Source of the DNA: Neoconidiobolus thromboides FSU 785 | Taxonomy: Eukaryota; Entomophthoromycota; Entomophthoromycetes; Entomophthorales; Neoconidiobolaceae | DNA: 64,000 nucleotides | NCBI GenBank assembly: GCA_025603075.1 | Contig: MU626284.1 | Location: 62,001 to 126,000 of the forward strand | Reading direction: 5' to 3' | Part shown: positions 1-12,809 of the stretch, piece by piece | How the letters are laid out: each line of letters starts with the position of its first letter | Numbering within the stretch: position 1 is the stretch's first letter | The notes under the pieces: model-generated | The model's input: only the letters and a program-made list of their open reading frames with translations | The model's database searches: none | What the model was told of the DNA's origin: nothing | Position numbers and translations under genes: made by a program

Positions 1-628
1 TAAACAACTTAATAAATAAAGCTCAAACTTCAATTTTACTCTTTTGTATTACTTTAATTCAAACTATCTTATTTCTTATTTCTTATTCCTTTGGGAAAAT
101 ATCATATAAAAATTTACCCAAAGAATAAAACTTTGACTGATTTTTTACTAAGCACATGATTTAGATACCCCTAATCAACCATCATGTTGTTGTCTTTGTC
201 TATACTATTGAAGCCATACCATCATAGTTAAACATAAAGTATTAAGGATATACCTATCATACTAACTATCCTCTACAAAATATTTATAGTAAAATAGAAT
301 ATATAAGCTTAACTACTTGACACTAGATAAATAAATAATAAATAAATAGTAAAAAAATACGTGCATTTTAATATAATAATTATATTTATTATAAAGACAC
401 AATTTACAATAAACGAATGGATAGAATAGGATATAGATAAATAAAATCACCTTTTAATTAATAGTTGAAGAGACAAATAGAAAGAAGGTTATTACAAAAC
501 ACAAGTCAAAGTTATTAATAAAATTTCAAAACGATAAGATATTTCACAATTAAAAACGGGTATGGTGCCAAGTTACCACCTTAGCGCCATCCCCTTATTA
601 CTTATAATAAATAACAATTCACATACCC
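1..628. other. Intergenic, no feature seen
   Basis: A+T-rich spacer downstream (3') of the minus-strand gene that ends at 629. No credible open frame, RNA gene or recognised repeat copy. Confidence 0.5.
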
Positions 629-1111
629 TTAATTGCAAATTCTCTTACCACTATTCTTAAAACTCTTTGGACGACGGTCTTTACCGATAGTTCTATTCTT
701 AACTGAGCGAGATGGGGCAGTATTTACTTTATTAGTATTGCCATTTCTTTTATGGGTAATTTGTAAGCAATCGAAGAGTAAGGATAAAGAATCAATTGTA
801 TAAGCGGGTTTGTTTATAACCTTGAAGCAAGTATTCAATTGAAACTTTTCAACCTCTTCTTGGTTTACAAACTCGTCAAATAAGTACTTGCGCCACTCTT
901 TTTTTGAGCGAAATTTACTTGTCATTAGCTGTGCTCGACTCATTACCGTTTGGTCCATCATATTGTCCATTGAATTGATAACCAAGACTTTCTTACACAA
1001 ATCTTTGGAGCTGGATGCCTTGAGTTTGTTGATACTTAAATCAAAAGCGTTACTAGTTATAGGTTCAAGGTTGGTAGTTCTTGAGGTAGGATTACTTACA
1101 GAGGTCGACAT
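629..1111 (-). CDS. Small protein of unknown function, 160 aa
   Basis: A single uninterrupted frame starting at an ATG in an A-rich context and ending in TAA. I do not recognise the family. The N-terminal ~35 residues are Ser/Thr/Asn-rich. The middle (roughly residues 60-120) looks folded, with a KKEWRKYL-type basic/aromatic stretch and a hydrophobic segment SLSLLFDCLQI. The last ~40 residues are strongly basic (KNRTIGKDRRPKSFKNSGKR), as in nucleic-acid-binding tails or nuclear localisation signals. No signal peptide or membrane segment. Base composition is less A+T-rich than its flanks, which supports real coding. A TATA-like AATTTATAAATTT run lies about 100 bp upstream at 1209-1229. It could also be one exon of a larger gene. 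Confidence 0.55.
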   Translation of the reverse strand: MSTSVSNPTSRTTNLEPITSNAFDLSINKLKASSSKDLCKKVLVINSMDNMMDQTVMSRAQLMTSKFRSKKEWRKYLFDEFVNQEEVEKFQLNTCFKVINKPAYTIDSLSLLFDCLQITHKRNGNTNKVNTAPSRSVKNRTIGKDRRPKSFKNSGKRICN

Positions 1112-2799
1112 TTATAATGATAGTTCAGGTTCAAGTTAGTTGTTGACTGCACAGGTACGATAAAATCAGTTTAGATAAGTTGAAAGATGAAATGGAATGA
1201 GAAACTATAATTTATAAATTTATAAATTTTGCTTTTTTCATTTTTCTAATCTTGAATAAATTGTGATTCTTTAGTGAGCGATATTTTGGTTTCAAAATGG
1301 CTTAGAGGAGGGTATTGTCGTCGACTTTTATTGGATGAAATTAGAAAAATAGTAGATATTGATTAGCTGAATTTATTAATCAGTTGTTATTTTTGGATTT
1401 TAACTTAAATCATTGGTTTGGGCAAATGGATAATAGCTTTTATTATGGTCCATATGAGAATTGCAAAGTTAAATAAGTTAATACTAATATTAATAATATT
1501 AATTTATTAATAAAAATAGTATTATTATATGTAGTACTATAAGATATATAAGTAAATATTAATGATCATAATAGTATAATAGTGATAATAGTGGCTTTAT
1601 TAATATTTTATTTTCATAATAAATCGTCCATTTTAATTAATTAATAGTAGTTAAGTAATAAGTTTTTGGATTAAAATTAACGGTAATATAATAAATCGTA
1701 AAGATATTAGCAGTTTATTGGTTTATCATGCACTCATGATTATAAAGATGATTAGTTGAGAGTGTATGAAAAGATATTTGAATTTGATTGTAAAAGTCAC
1801 CATCTTCATCAATACACAAGTCACAACCAATCATATTATTAGCCGAAATTAAAGTAGGCTAAATAATTGTTTTTTCTGCAAATTCTGTTATTGCTATTTG
1901 CTGTTTTTTTGGTTCTATTGTAATTTACTCACATTTATTACCCTCTTTACCCTTAACCGATTTAAGAAATTCTCAATTAAATATTTTATTACAAGTTGTA
2001 ATTGCTAGAATCATTATATCTACATTCTATGTTATATGATATGCCAATTCAAGCTAGTAAAATTGATAAACACAAAAACCAATATGCCTTGGATTAATAT
2101 AAACTGATATCAATAATATTAGCTATATTTTTAAAATTTCATTTTAATTAAATCAGGTGTTTTTTCTATATAGATAAATAGAACAATCAAAATTGATTGA
2201 ATTTCTTTAGATAGCAGTAAGTTTATAAGTTGGTAATTAGTTTGGGCAAAAGCCTTCATAGTTTTCCTGGAGGCTTTTAAGGTTTGAGATACTCAAAAGA
2301 GCTATGGGTAAGTTTTTTTAAAATGCTCCTTAACTAACCTTCTCGATATCCCCTTGAACTGTTTTTTTAAAAACATTTCTTTTTTAGCAATTTTTTATTT
2401 TGACCAATAAAAGGTCTGGGCTTTTAATTTTCAAGAATTTTATAAAACTATGGGAATCTAAGCTAATGTGAATTTTTTTTGAAAAATGCCCAAAAGCTTA
2501 GAAGAGAAGCATCATTTTGTTTTACTTTCTACTCATTTTTAATGTAGTGTAAAATAAAATTGTCAACTTATTGAATTGAAAAGGCTTTTATAATATTATT
2601 TGTAGCATTTTATGTAAAACATTAAAAGTTTCAAATGTCATCTCATTTTCATTTTCTTATTATAAAGCAGTATTTCAAAAAAAAGTATATTCACGCTTTT
2701 TAATTCTATTGTTTTCAGGTAAATAATTATGGCTTTTTATTTAAAGTATAAGAAATTATAGATCACAACAGCGAACTATTTTCATTAAAAAGCTTTAAA

Positions 2800-2899
2800 T
2801 GGGATGTTTTTTTGGCTTCATCACTTTTTCCATTTTTTAAGCACTATTTGAGTGGAAAAATTGTTACTAAAATTCTTAAATACAAAATACATCTCCATA
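2800..2899 (+). mobile_element. Foldback MITE-like element, copy 1
   Basis: Forward copy. The tip GGGATGTTTTTTTGGC opposes TACATCTCCAT. The core, ACTTTTTCCA through AAGCACTATTTGAGTGG, is intact. A TTTTTCCA/TGGAAAAA inverted pair encloses the central CACT/AGTG hairpin. Confidence 0.8.
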
Positions 2900-4266
2900 T
2901 TTTGGAGTAAAAAGCTTTGGCAATACAGTTTAGTACTCTTACCACTTTTTATAAAGGAACTGAAGTTATTAAAGAAAATTTCAATGATTTATAAAAAAGT
3001 TTTTAAAGGATTTCTTTAAATAGTAATAGCTATAATAAATAACCAGTATTAAAAATAATATACTATCGGACTAGAGTTTTTGCTTAGTTTCATATTTATA
3101 TTTTGATTTAAAAAAACTATAATATAATAATTATTTATAAAAGCTTCTTATAGAAAATAACTATTTTAAGAAAATTTATTTTTAAATTCAAAACTATTAA
3201 TTCTAACTTATAAAAAGTATAAAAGCATCAATAAATATTGAAGAAAATCATTATTTGTAATTCACTTAATTTAGTTAGTACAGCGTTTCCACCCCAGGAA
3301 AATTGGATTGGAAATGGTGTATAAATGAAGTTTAATTAAGTCCTCCCAAAATTATACAACAAAATGAATTTAATCAACCTTGTTTTATATTTCCTCAAAA
3401 TTGCTATTATCAAACTTAAGCACTTTTTATCAAAATAAAATTGAGAATTACTCAGAACAAATTAAAGCAAATTTTTATGGAACATTTTGAAACAAAAATG
3501 AGAATTGCGAAAAGATACATGCTTGCTCAGAAATTATCTTTATCTCAAATCAGTTTTAATTACTAAAATTAAATGTTCGCACAGTTTATTTCTGAAGCCA
3601 GTAAATAGTTTAAAAAAAATCAAAAGTAGAATGAGTGCTGACAAAGTAGAAAGATAAAAGTATAAAAGCTCTTTATAATTCTATTAATAAAATAAGAAAT
3701 TAAGTAAAATTTATTTATAATATATAAAACTTATTTATAAATATAATAAATTATTCTGTAGTTTTGGATTTTTTAATCAAGTTAAGCTTAGAGGATTTTT
3801 AATAATAAATTATTCTTTTTAAATAAATAAACTTAACAACTTTTTAGGCAAAGCGCAAAAAGTGCAATAAATCACTTGAGCTAAATCCCTGTGATTTTTC
3901 TATTGTTTAACCTCAAAAATAAAGGGATAGTGAAATTTTAGAACTTTTATAATTTAGCATAATAAATCAGCTGTGAAGTGAGAACACTTGAATAGCAGTT
4001 TAAAAATATTAAAATAATCAGCTAACTTCAATTAGCTATCTTTAAGCAGTAGAGTAAAAAGGGATTATTGTATTATAGTACATTGATCAATGATTGTGTA
4101 ATTATTCTATAAATTTTGCAATGAATTAAAAATAGTTATCTAATAAGTTACTCCAATAAATAGATTATTACCAAAAATAATGAATTAAAACCTCTGTAGA
4201 TACTTTATGATTAGTAAACCAATCAAACTTATAATAGAATCCGTTCCAGTGATAAGGTAAAGTGAT

Positions 4267-4483
4267 AAAAGGAATTATTCTAACGTATTGTCATCGGAAT
4301 ATGATCGATTAAGACTTTTAGAAGTAAACAGGAGATTTCAACATTTAATGAAAAGCTGACTGAACTTGTAGATAACAGCGGCCCAATGAATTCATTATTT
4401 TATATCATACCCTTGGTATCATTCGTTAAACAAACAAAATCTAATAAATTCTGGTTATTAAGTTACAAAGTTGACCAATAATG
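4267..4483 (+). pseudogene. Possible decayed coding fragment, unknown family
   Basis: Two adjoining frames read like protein in otherwise stop-rich spacer. The first covers about 33 codons and includes SSEYDRLRLLEVNRRFQHL before a TGA. Overlapping it in another frame are about 39 codons including LTELVDNSGPMNSLFYIIP and FWLLSYKVDQ before a TAA. A frameshift near 4350 would join them. The local sequence is also less A+T-rich than its surroundings. No family is recognisable; chance open frames cannot be excluded. Confidence 0.3.
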
Positions 4484-4834
4484 CTTGATAGTTTATTCTC
4501 ACATCCTTTAAATAAAAATTAAGCAGTTAAATGGGGTAAAATGAAGAAAGATACTATTAATTCAAGCCACAATTAGGAAAAGACAAAAGAGGTAACTGTT
4601 CAGTAGCGGGTAACTTTCAAAACCAAATCAGTTTAAGTGCCAAGATATATTCTTAATTTAATTGGCCGCTGTCCCCGCTGAATCATGTTAAAAGGTGTAA
4701 TGAAAAGTTCTTGAATTAGACATTTAATTAATTCAATACAAAATTTAATTTGAATACAATCAATTTGTTTTTGTTATATTGTTTTATTCCTTTGTTCATT
4801 CATTATTTTTTTTGTTTTTTTAAAGTTATAAAAG

Positions 4835-6466
4835 ATGTCGTATATGAATGTAGAAGATCATGCTGAGGCCGGAAAGAAGCCTCGTAAGAAACTTAGTCGG
4901 TTTTCAAAGCAATGTTTCTGTACTGGATTCATATTTGCTTTTATATTCCTTGGTATAATATCTCTAATGATTGTTATACCTGTAGTCCAACATATCAATA
5001 AAGTGGTAGCAGATAATAAGGATGCACCATCAAAGGGTAAACCAAAGACGAGGGAAGACATTATGATTGAGGCTACTAAAGGGCCGATACCAGTTAAGAA
5101 AAAGCTGGTACTGATTGATCCAGACACACCAGATGATAAAAAAACGATAATTTCATCTACTAATGAAGAATGGAAATTAGCGTTCTCTGATGAATTTAAT
5201 GAATCTGGAAGGACATTTTATCCAGGTGATGACCCAGTTTGGTAATATACAAAGCTTGGTATTATTATATTATATACTTATATAATTAAATAGGGAAGCA
5301 GTTGATCTTTGGTATGAAGCTACCCAGGATGCTGAATACTATAAACCTGACTACGCATCTACTGAGCAAGGTTATTTAGTCATAACAGCTGAAGATAAGC
5401 CAGTTGGGGACTTGAAATATTCTTCTGCTATGTTACAATCATGGAACAAACTTTGCTTTAAGGGTGGAAGAATTGAGAGTAACAATTTATTTATATTAAA
5501 TAGGTAATAGCTAATATTCAATTATAGTGTCTGTGTCTTTACCTGGTGATCCACATACCTCTGGTTTTTGGCCAGGTGCTTGGATGTTAGGTAACCTTGG
5601 AAGGGCGTAAGTTTAGTATATTAAAGCTTGGTGTATTCTAAATTATTATTAGTGGATATAAATCAACTACTGATGGATTATGGCCCTATTCTTATGATAC
5701 TTGTGATCAAGGAGTTAAACCAGATCAAGGAGATAAAACCATATCCGGCTTAATAGGACAGAAGTTAAATAAATGTGTATGTGATGGTGAAGATCATCCT
5801 TCTCCAGGTACGGGTAGAGGAGCGCCAGAGATAGATATTATTGAAGCTTTATCATCCCACTCTAAAGGGGGTGAAGTCTCACAGTCATTTCAGTTAGCTC
5901 CATTTGATAAAGGACGTACTGTTAACCCAGCTGGAACTCAATTCTTTCCGGATTTTAAAACCACATTAAATACATATAATGGTGGACCTTTACAACAAGC
6001 TGTCTCTGCATTATCTAGCTTACCATCAAATATTTATTCTGGTACTGATTTCATTACTTTCTCAGTCGAATATGAGCCTGGAGATGATGGTTATATCACC
6101 TGGCTTATTGATAACAAACCTACATGGACCATCAAAGCAAGTGCCATTGCAGCCAACAAGGATTCTAAGGTCGATAAAAGATTGATACCAGAAGAACCAA
6201 TGTATCTAATTCTAAATTTGGCCTTAGCAGAAGGTTTTTCAGAAATTTCTTCTGACCTTAAATTTCCTGGCCACTTTTTGATTGACTATGTGAGAATTTA
6301 CCAACACCCAGACCGTGTATCTATCACTTGTGATCCTCCAAATTACCCCACAACGGATTATATTGATAAACATCGTAATGCCTATTATAATAAGAATTGG
6401 ACCACATGGGAATTAGCGGGATATAAAAAACCTAGTTACGATTTAGAAAAATGTAAAAAATCATAA
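4835..6466 (+). CDS. KRE6: KRE6/SKN1-family beta-glucan synthesis protein (GH16-like), 494 aa, 4 exons
   Basis: Exons 4835-5241, 5294-5478, 5528-5606 and 5653-6466 join in phase to 494 residues. The N-terminus is a short cytosolic tail, then one membrane helix (about residues 30-52), giving a type II membrane protein with a lumenal catalytic-type domain. Diagnostic stretches are FYPGDDPVWEAVDLWY, SAMLQSWNKLCFKGG, GFWPGAWMLGNLGRAGY and GRGAPEIDIIEA; the last carries the ExDxxE triad of GH16 enzymes (E283, D285, E288). In yeast, Kre6/Skn1 act in the secretory pathway and are needed for beta-1,6-glucan in the wall. It is shorter than yeast Kre6 (720 aa), the missing part being the long cytosolic N-terminus. 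It converges with the DRG2 gene, with 109 bp between stop codons. Family certain; exact enzymatic role unproven even in yeast. Confidence 0.93.
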
Positions 6467-6575
6467 GCATCGAAGGGTTAGCATCGTAGAGTAAATATTA
6501 CATATAGTCCATATTTTATATAATAAATAATTTTAAATTTAATTTAATAAATAAAATGGCTTAAATTAATACTTT

Positions 6576-7873
6576 TTATTTTTTAACGATTTGTACTACA
6601 TCTTCATTATTTACTATGTGAGTTAAGCCAACCCTTTGTGGGTTATGCTTGGTTGATGTACCCCATACTAAAGCATACTTGAAATCAGTTAAAAGAGAGC
6701 GATGAATAGCATGACATACATGCTCAATTGAAGATTGAGTTCTTACAATTAAACCTTCCGCAAATTCAGGTTGTTCTATATAATAAATAAAGGAATTCTA
6801 AACTGATAAAAAAATTATTACCTCCTCTTCTTTTTGTATAGATCATTAATAACCCAAGATATTTCCAAATTGATTTAATAAGCCCATCTAAATTTAAGTC
6901 TTGATAGCAAGAGATGACTTCAGTGTTAGGTTGACGAGCAATACGATCTAACTCTTCCATTGTGATAGCATCGATCTTATTATAAACGTAAAGACAGCGT
7001 ACATATTTACGATTACCAAGGATGACATCAATTAGTTCATCAACGGTACAGTCCTCTCTTATTAATAGTTCAGCATTGAATATTTTATAATCATGTAATA
7101 TTTGATAAGCCAATCTTTCATTTAAATGTGTCAATTTTACGGTAGAATTGAATGAAATGCCCCCTCCTTTTTTGACTTTAAAATATACATTTGGTGGCTT
7201 TTTGTTTAACCTTAAACCTACTGCTTCCAATTCCCTTTCTAGCAATTCCCTATTGGAATATAAATTAGGCACTAAAATAAATAGATTATCTAAATTACTT
7301 TTGAACTTCAGATTTAGTAGCATCAAGCATCATTAAAACCAAATCAGCTGTACGAGCCACAGCAACGACTTGTCTACCTCTACCTTTACCTTGAGAAGCA
7401 CCTTCAATGATACCAGGTAAATCCAACAATTGGATAGAAGCTCCCATATACTCAATTTTTCCAGGAATACAAGTCAGGGTGGTGAACTCATAAGCCCCAG
7501 TTTCAGATTCCGTTTTTGTGATTTTACTTAACAAAGTCGATTTTCCTACAGAAGGGAAACCAATCATTACAACTCGAGCATCACCACTCTTCATTACATC
7601 GAAACCTTCACCCTTTATTTATATGTTAGTTTTATGGTTGTACTTGCATTAGTTTTGGTTACTTTAACAGCCGTACCCTTTGGTTCCAATAACTGAACTC
7701 TATATTTTGCTAACTTAGCTTTTAGAAGACCAAGATGGTGCTCGGTAGCTAATATTAAAAAAACGAACTATGAGTATATTTGTTTTCAAAATAAAATAAA
7801 ATTATATACCTTTGTTTTTTTGCGTCCTCGCAATTTCCCTTTCAATATCTGATATTTTTTCTAATATTCCCAT
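6576..7873 (-). CDS. RBG2: DRG2/RBG2-type developmentally regulated GTP-binding protein, 363 aa, 5 exons
   Basis: Exons (transcript order) 7810-7873, 7663-7748, 7299-7612, 6822-7249 and 6576-6775 join in phase. The product starts [21 protein letters not shown], the DRG2 rather than DRG1 form. It has the G1 loop [10 protein letters not shown]3 DLPGIIEG, G4 NKID, and the C-terminal TGS-type end [22 protein letters not shown] ... VQIVKK. Length matches animal DRG2 (364 aa). DRG proteins are Obg-family GTPases that bind translating ribosomes with a DFRP partner (Gir2 for Rbg2 in yeast). The introns are 49-60 nt with TAG or AAG acceptors. It converges with the KRE6-like gene. Confidence 0.95.
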
Positions 7874-9037
7874 TTTGTATTAAAAATGTTTAAAGTTGCA
7901 TCTTTGTTTTTTTATTTTTGTATTACATCGCCCAATCAATCGCAGCAAAATTTACTGCGAAAAGTAATCATTTATTCAAGTGAAAGAATTGTTTATTTTT
8001 ACTTGCTAGCTTATTTCAATAGTGCCTTAGTTTAATCAAAAAACCAGCTAATATAAACCTAGCTCTTCAATTATAATTTAATTCGTTACTTTTGTTTTTA
8101 CTTCTCTCTTTCATTAATATCATGATTACAATATTGAAAAAGGATGCCTTTCTTCATTTTGGCTTTTTGTTCACTTTTAAATAGCTAGAAATGAAAAATT
8201 TAGACCAAAACTCTTGAATAAACAGTATTTTTATTTCAGGCTTTTTACAAATCACTTAGAACTAATGCTTTTCAAGTCTTAATTAAAGGCTATATAGCTG
8301 TTGCAACTCTTTCGCAATCTAGTCAACTACTCATTTAGAAAAAAAGCTTCTACTAAAATATAGCTAAAAACAAGGATCAAGCAATAAAAAAGGCAGTTAT
8401 ATAAATAATTGCTTATAAAAATCACTACTAAAAAGTCTAGAGTTACAACAGCTGTAACTCAAATATCAACCTTTTTACTTTTGTAAAGAGTAGCCTTAGG
8501 TTTTTATAAACAAATGGTTTGAAATCAAAAAAGAACTACGTAAATCTAGGCTATTTAGCAAAGGTCCTCCAACCATTACTATTGTGTAAGGCATTTGATA
8601 AGTCAAAAAAATCCATATTTCAAGACCATTGATATTTTTAGTTATTTTATAAAATTACTATCAAAATTTATTTTGAATAAAAAAATTATGTTGAAAATAC
8701 TTGAATTATAAAATAATAGGAATCAAATCATAAAATAGTAGGAATTAAATCATCATATAATTTTCAACTTATTAAATCTTTTATCTATTAGAATTTATAA
8801 CTTAATCTTTTAAAGGCCAATCATTCTTTACTTAACAATTTGAGATATTATTTAAAAATTAAAATATTTCTCAGTTAATATGCCAATTAAATATCTGTTT
8901 GATAGATAAAGCTCATGACAAAATGATGCAACATATAACGGTATCAAAAATTTATTTCAAAAAGAGGTGGTAGATATTAAATGGAGAGTTAGTAGTTAAA
9001 AAAGATTAAGGAAAAAGAGTGGTCGGGAGGGAGGAAT
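7874..9037. other. Intergenic, nothing recognised
   Basis: About 1.2 kb of A+T-rich spacer between two minus-strand genes. It contains the DRG2 promoter side and the 3' side of the 9038 gene. No coding-like stretch or repeat copy seen. Confidence 0.5.
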
Positions 9038-9451
9038 TCAAGGCTGATTAATAAAACTTAAGATTTTGCTTAGAGACTTCACCTTTTCTTTTAAGCGTTG
9101 ATTTTCAAGTTGACAATTTTTTTGATCTTCGTCAAGTTTCCGTAATTTAGTTTGTAACTTGATGATATAGTTTAGTTCATTCAAGGTATCCTCTTCTTCT
9201 TTCCTCTTAGTTGCTTTATTAATTCGATTCACTTGTAGCCTCTTTGGTGGCCTCAATTTGATCTGTTGCCCATTTTCGTCAACTAATTTGCATATTCTTA
9301 AACATCTTTCTTTGCATCCTCGTATACATGGGTTTTTCTTTGTTTTTTCTTTGGATTCTGATTTCGTGGTTGATAAGTGAACATTAGACTCGTTTTGAGT
9401 AATGTTCATGCTCATGTCTACGTTTATTTTAATTAAGTCGTGAGTAGTCAT
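9038..9451 (-). CDS. Basic-region coiled-coil protein, putative transcription-factor-like, 137 aa
   Basis: One uninterrupted frame. Residues ~40-56 hold four cysteines with exact three-residue spacing (CIRGCKERCLRIC). A basic segment follows (about residues 67-84, RPPKRLQVNRINKATKRKE), then a heptad-patterned helix to the C-terminus (LNELNYIIKLQTKLRKL through LKEKVKSLSKIL). This basic-plus-coiled-coil order resembles bZIP or bHLH-leucine-zipper proteins, but the invariant bZIP N-x7-R signature is absent and no bHLH loop can be placed. It may be a divergent dimeric DNA-binding protein or simply a nuclear coiled-coil protein. Codon composition contrasts with the flanks, supporting a real gene. 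Confidence 0.55.
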   Translation of the reverse strand: MTTHDLIKINVDMSMNITQNESNVHLSTTKSESKEKTKKNPCIRGCKERCLRICKLVDENGQQIKLRPPKRLQVNRINKATKRKEEEDTLNELNYIIKLQTKLRKLDEDQKNCQLENQRLKEKVKSLSKILSFINQP

Positions 9452-10770
9452 AGGATTGAAATAAGACGTTATAATATGGCCTTTATATTATTCTGAACTC
9501 GAATTTAACTTAATGTTTAACAAGATCAATCAAGGTTGCTTAAATATGATTTTTATTATTGGTATTTCTAATATCGTATTACTTATAAAGGTATAAAATT
9601 AATAATGAGTCTATAAGCTATACTTAGTTATATAAAATGAAAATAGTTTAATTTATAATTAGAGATTCTGAAATTTAAATAAGTTAAAGATGGTTTGGAT
9701 ATAAATTATAAGTAGCCAAATTATTGCATATTATTAATAAATTCATTAACTTTAGTTTAGTAATCAACTTTTGGAGTTAATTTTGTTTAGTAATAATTCA
9801 TTTTATTTGGCATATAAGCTAAGATTAAATCCATTTTTATTTGTAAAGATTTGTAATCAAGGTATCAAATTGTGTACAAACTGGATTTTTGATTCAAAAT
9901 TCTTAAAACCTTTGCTTGTAGCCTACTTTTTTATATATAATCTGGATATGAAGAATAAATTAAAAAATCAAAATGACCAAAATACACATATAATGTTATA
10001 TAATACTGATATAATCGGGAAAACGGTTTTATTAATACTTGATAAAGAAAATCAAAAGAAAATTTAAAATACAGGGATTATTGTAAATGAAGGTTTATAA
10101 TAATGTTGTTTAAAATAAGTGGCATTCATTTATTATCGAGTTAGCCTTATATCTCATATCACCTTTGTATTCTTTTTAAGTCACTGAGATATTTAAAAAG
10201 ATTATTAATTTTACTATAAGGAAAATATAAAAAAATTTAATCTCTTTACCTCATCTCTTAAGCAAAACAAAAATGATAAATAATGACTATTGAATATCTT
10301 TTAATCAAATTTTAAAATTACTATATTAAGTCCTGATTATCCGACAATATACTTGCATTTCTTCAATCTTTTAGTACTAAGTTTCAATAATCATATTGGG
10401 CTTTTAGCCGAAATAAAGGTTTTATTTTACTTATATTTAAGTCAACTGAATGCAAATGGGTTTTCAAAAGTATTAGAAATTACTTATAAGTAGTAAACCT
10501 GATTTGTAGTAATAATAATAAATAATTATAAATCCAATTAGGTTATTATATAATAATTATTTCTGGTATATAGAATATAAATTTGTATTTACAAAATTTA
10601 ATTAAATATTTTGTTAAACTATACATTTCTACTATTTAATCTTATGTAAAAACACTATAGAATTCTATCTAATTCATAGAAAATTATTTACACTAATTGA
10701 TTGGCTATATAGAAACTGATGACAATCTTTCAATTCTATAGAGTATTCAACTCTTGCTTCCTAAATCAAG
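9452..10770. other. Intergenic, nothing recognised
   Basis: Divergent spacer between the coiled-coil gene (-) and NCA2 (+). An open stretch around 9771-10067 has no ATG start or coding character. No repeats found. Confidence 0.5.
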
Positions 10771-12750
10771 ATGAATTACTCACAGCAAAGATATAATAAC
10801 TTAATAGATAAAATTGAGCAATCATTCTTACCTCAATTTAGTGACCTGAGTACTAAAAGCAGTGCGGAAGAAATAAATATAGCAAACAATGATTCAACCT
10901 TATTTCTAAAAGCTAACTTATTAAGTCCAATACCGACAATCATACAACAGAACTCTGTGAATGAAGGGATAAAGAAGCACAAGCTTGAAAATACTGGGAT
11001 TAAGTTACCGAATTTAGATAGTATTAAAGTCAAACTTTTTGATGTTTGGGAGAATAAAGAGATAGAGGTAACTCAAGCCTCAGATAATGGTGCTTTAGAA
11101 TGGTATTTTTTAGCCCAGATGGTAGCGGCGGTAGAGTGTTTATTTGTAGAAAAGTTATTAAAGGACTCTATAAAGTTAAATCAAACTTTAAATAAATGGG
11201 AAAGATATCCGGATAGTGGTACAAGTGGTATTTTATTATATGGAGTTGAAAGTTTACCTAGAAGAGCATTTGGCGGGTTTTATACTCACTTTAGTGCAAT
11301 TTACAACAAAGAATTAGATATGGGTTATTATTATAATGCAGCTAATAAAATTATTCAATCACCATACAATCAATTGATTAAAAAACCCCACAAAAAATTA
11401 AGAAAAGAGATTCAATTTAATAAAGATAGGATAAAGAGATACCAAGTGTTAAATGCAGCTTCTCTTGGTCTTATTGGAGAACTTCAAGATATCTTTAGTG
11501 AGTGCGATACAGATTTAAATAAAATTACAGGCTATATTTTTAAATCTATAAAAGGTCTGTCCCAAATGTTACAACTCTTACAATTGGATTTAAGTGAATT
11601 GCCTAATGTTGAAGCTCTGATTCAACTAGAGCAGAATGGTAAATCATAGTTATTTTTTTGCTCAAATTTAAACTTAATTAATATTATAGTAAACCCCCCT
11701 TCAAGTATAAAAGAAGTGTATAATTATTTAGCATTAGTAATCAATTTGTTGCAAAATCATAAAAATGTAGTGGATTCAATTATAGATGATTATGGACCAC
11801 CTGGTTTAGGATCTCAGTTATTATTGCCATCTTTAGTATCTTATTTTGTTGCTAAAAATGGAATCAAGTTAATATGGGAAAACAAAGAAAGTTTAATCAA
11901 TTATTTGATTGAATTTAAAGATACTATTATTGCTTTTAGTAATAATTGGATCATTCAACCATTGATTTCAATGTATCATACTATTCGATATAAAAATCAT
12001 AATTTAGCTGTTATTTCAGAAGCTTCGTTAGAGTCTGATATAAAGGTAACTTAACCCAATAAACTTATATATTTATACTAATAGTTATTATTATAGTCTT
12101 TGGAAAGAATGGTAAATTCCTTTGTAATAAATAATAACTTAATAAGCAGTAATGAACTTAATAAACTCAATGAACAAATTAAAGTAGGAGATTTAACAGT
12201 TGTATTAAAAGAATATGAAAAAGAATTACAATACCCGATTAATAATCTGTTGTTTGGAAATTTGATTCAGACATTGTTGATTCAAATTCAAAAAATGAAA
12301 GTAGATGCTAATTTAGCTTTGAATGCTTTGGATTCTTTATTAAAATCAAATGAATTTACTTTTGGATTGATCGCTGTTATACCTCCTGTTTTATTAACTT
12401 ACTTTGTATTAAGATTTATAAGAAACTGGTATTTAGCTAGAAGTGGTAATCTGACTAAAAATATTAAACAACAGCTTAAATCGAACTTCAACTTTGTTTT
12501 CAGATTATTAAACTTACAAAGCAACAGTCAATTAAAGGAATCGGACAGGTATTTAAACCAAGGTACTATTTTATGTCAACTCCAATACATTCGTCAGCTT
12601 GTTGGTAAAGGGCAATGTTTCAAGGGTAAAAAAGATTGTGAAGAGTTCTTATTATTTTTGAATGATTTAGAAACTTTTAGTTTATCAAGCAATCAACGTT
12701 TAACTACTTTAAATCATTTATTTGTAGCTTATCCATATTTACTTAAATAA
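10771..12750 (+). CDS. NCA2: NCA2-family mitochondrial protein, 625 aa, 3 exons
   Basis: Exons 10771-11638, 11690-12045 and 12097-12750 join in phase. The C-terminal half carries the family core: SLERM, then GDLTVVLKEYEKELQYPI, then LLIQIQKMKVDANLALNALD, then LLKSNEFTFGLIAVIPPVL with a membrane helix. A second hydrophobic stretch sits near LLLPSLVSYFVAKNG. Length matches yeast Nca2 (616 aa). In yeast, Nca2 is a mitochondrial membrane protein required, with Nca3, for correct expression of ATP6/ATP8; the molecular mechanism is not settled. The gene converges on the Zn2Cys6 gene with only 59 bp between stops. No cleavable presequence is obvious at the N-terminus. Confidence 0.9.
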
Positions 12751-12809
12751 AAACAATAAAATTAAATTTAAGATATAATATAACGAACTTTTTATAAAAG
12801 CTTAAGCTC

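Larger units (their letters stand above)
1112..4834. other. Long spacer with one MITE copy and a possible coding relic
   Basis: About 3.7 kb with no intact gene. It holds one copy of the ~100-bp foldback element (2800-2899) and, at about 4267-4483, two overlapping open stretches that read like decayed protein (entered separately). The rest is A+T-rich without recognisable features. Confidence 0.5.

Noticed and set aside
888-1139. Plus-strand open frame over the 629-1111 gene
   Set aside because: Antisense shadow of the better minus-strand frame; no independent coding character.
2240-2290. AAAAGCC...GGCTTTT inverted repeat as terminator
   Set aside because: Eukaryotic context and no adjacent gene; a short palindrome of no clear function.
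9771-10067. 98-codon open frame on plus
   Set aside because: No ATG at the start, A+T-driven composition identical to spacer, no homology-like pattern.
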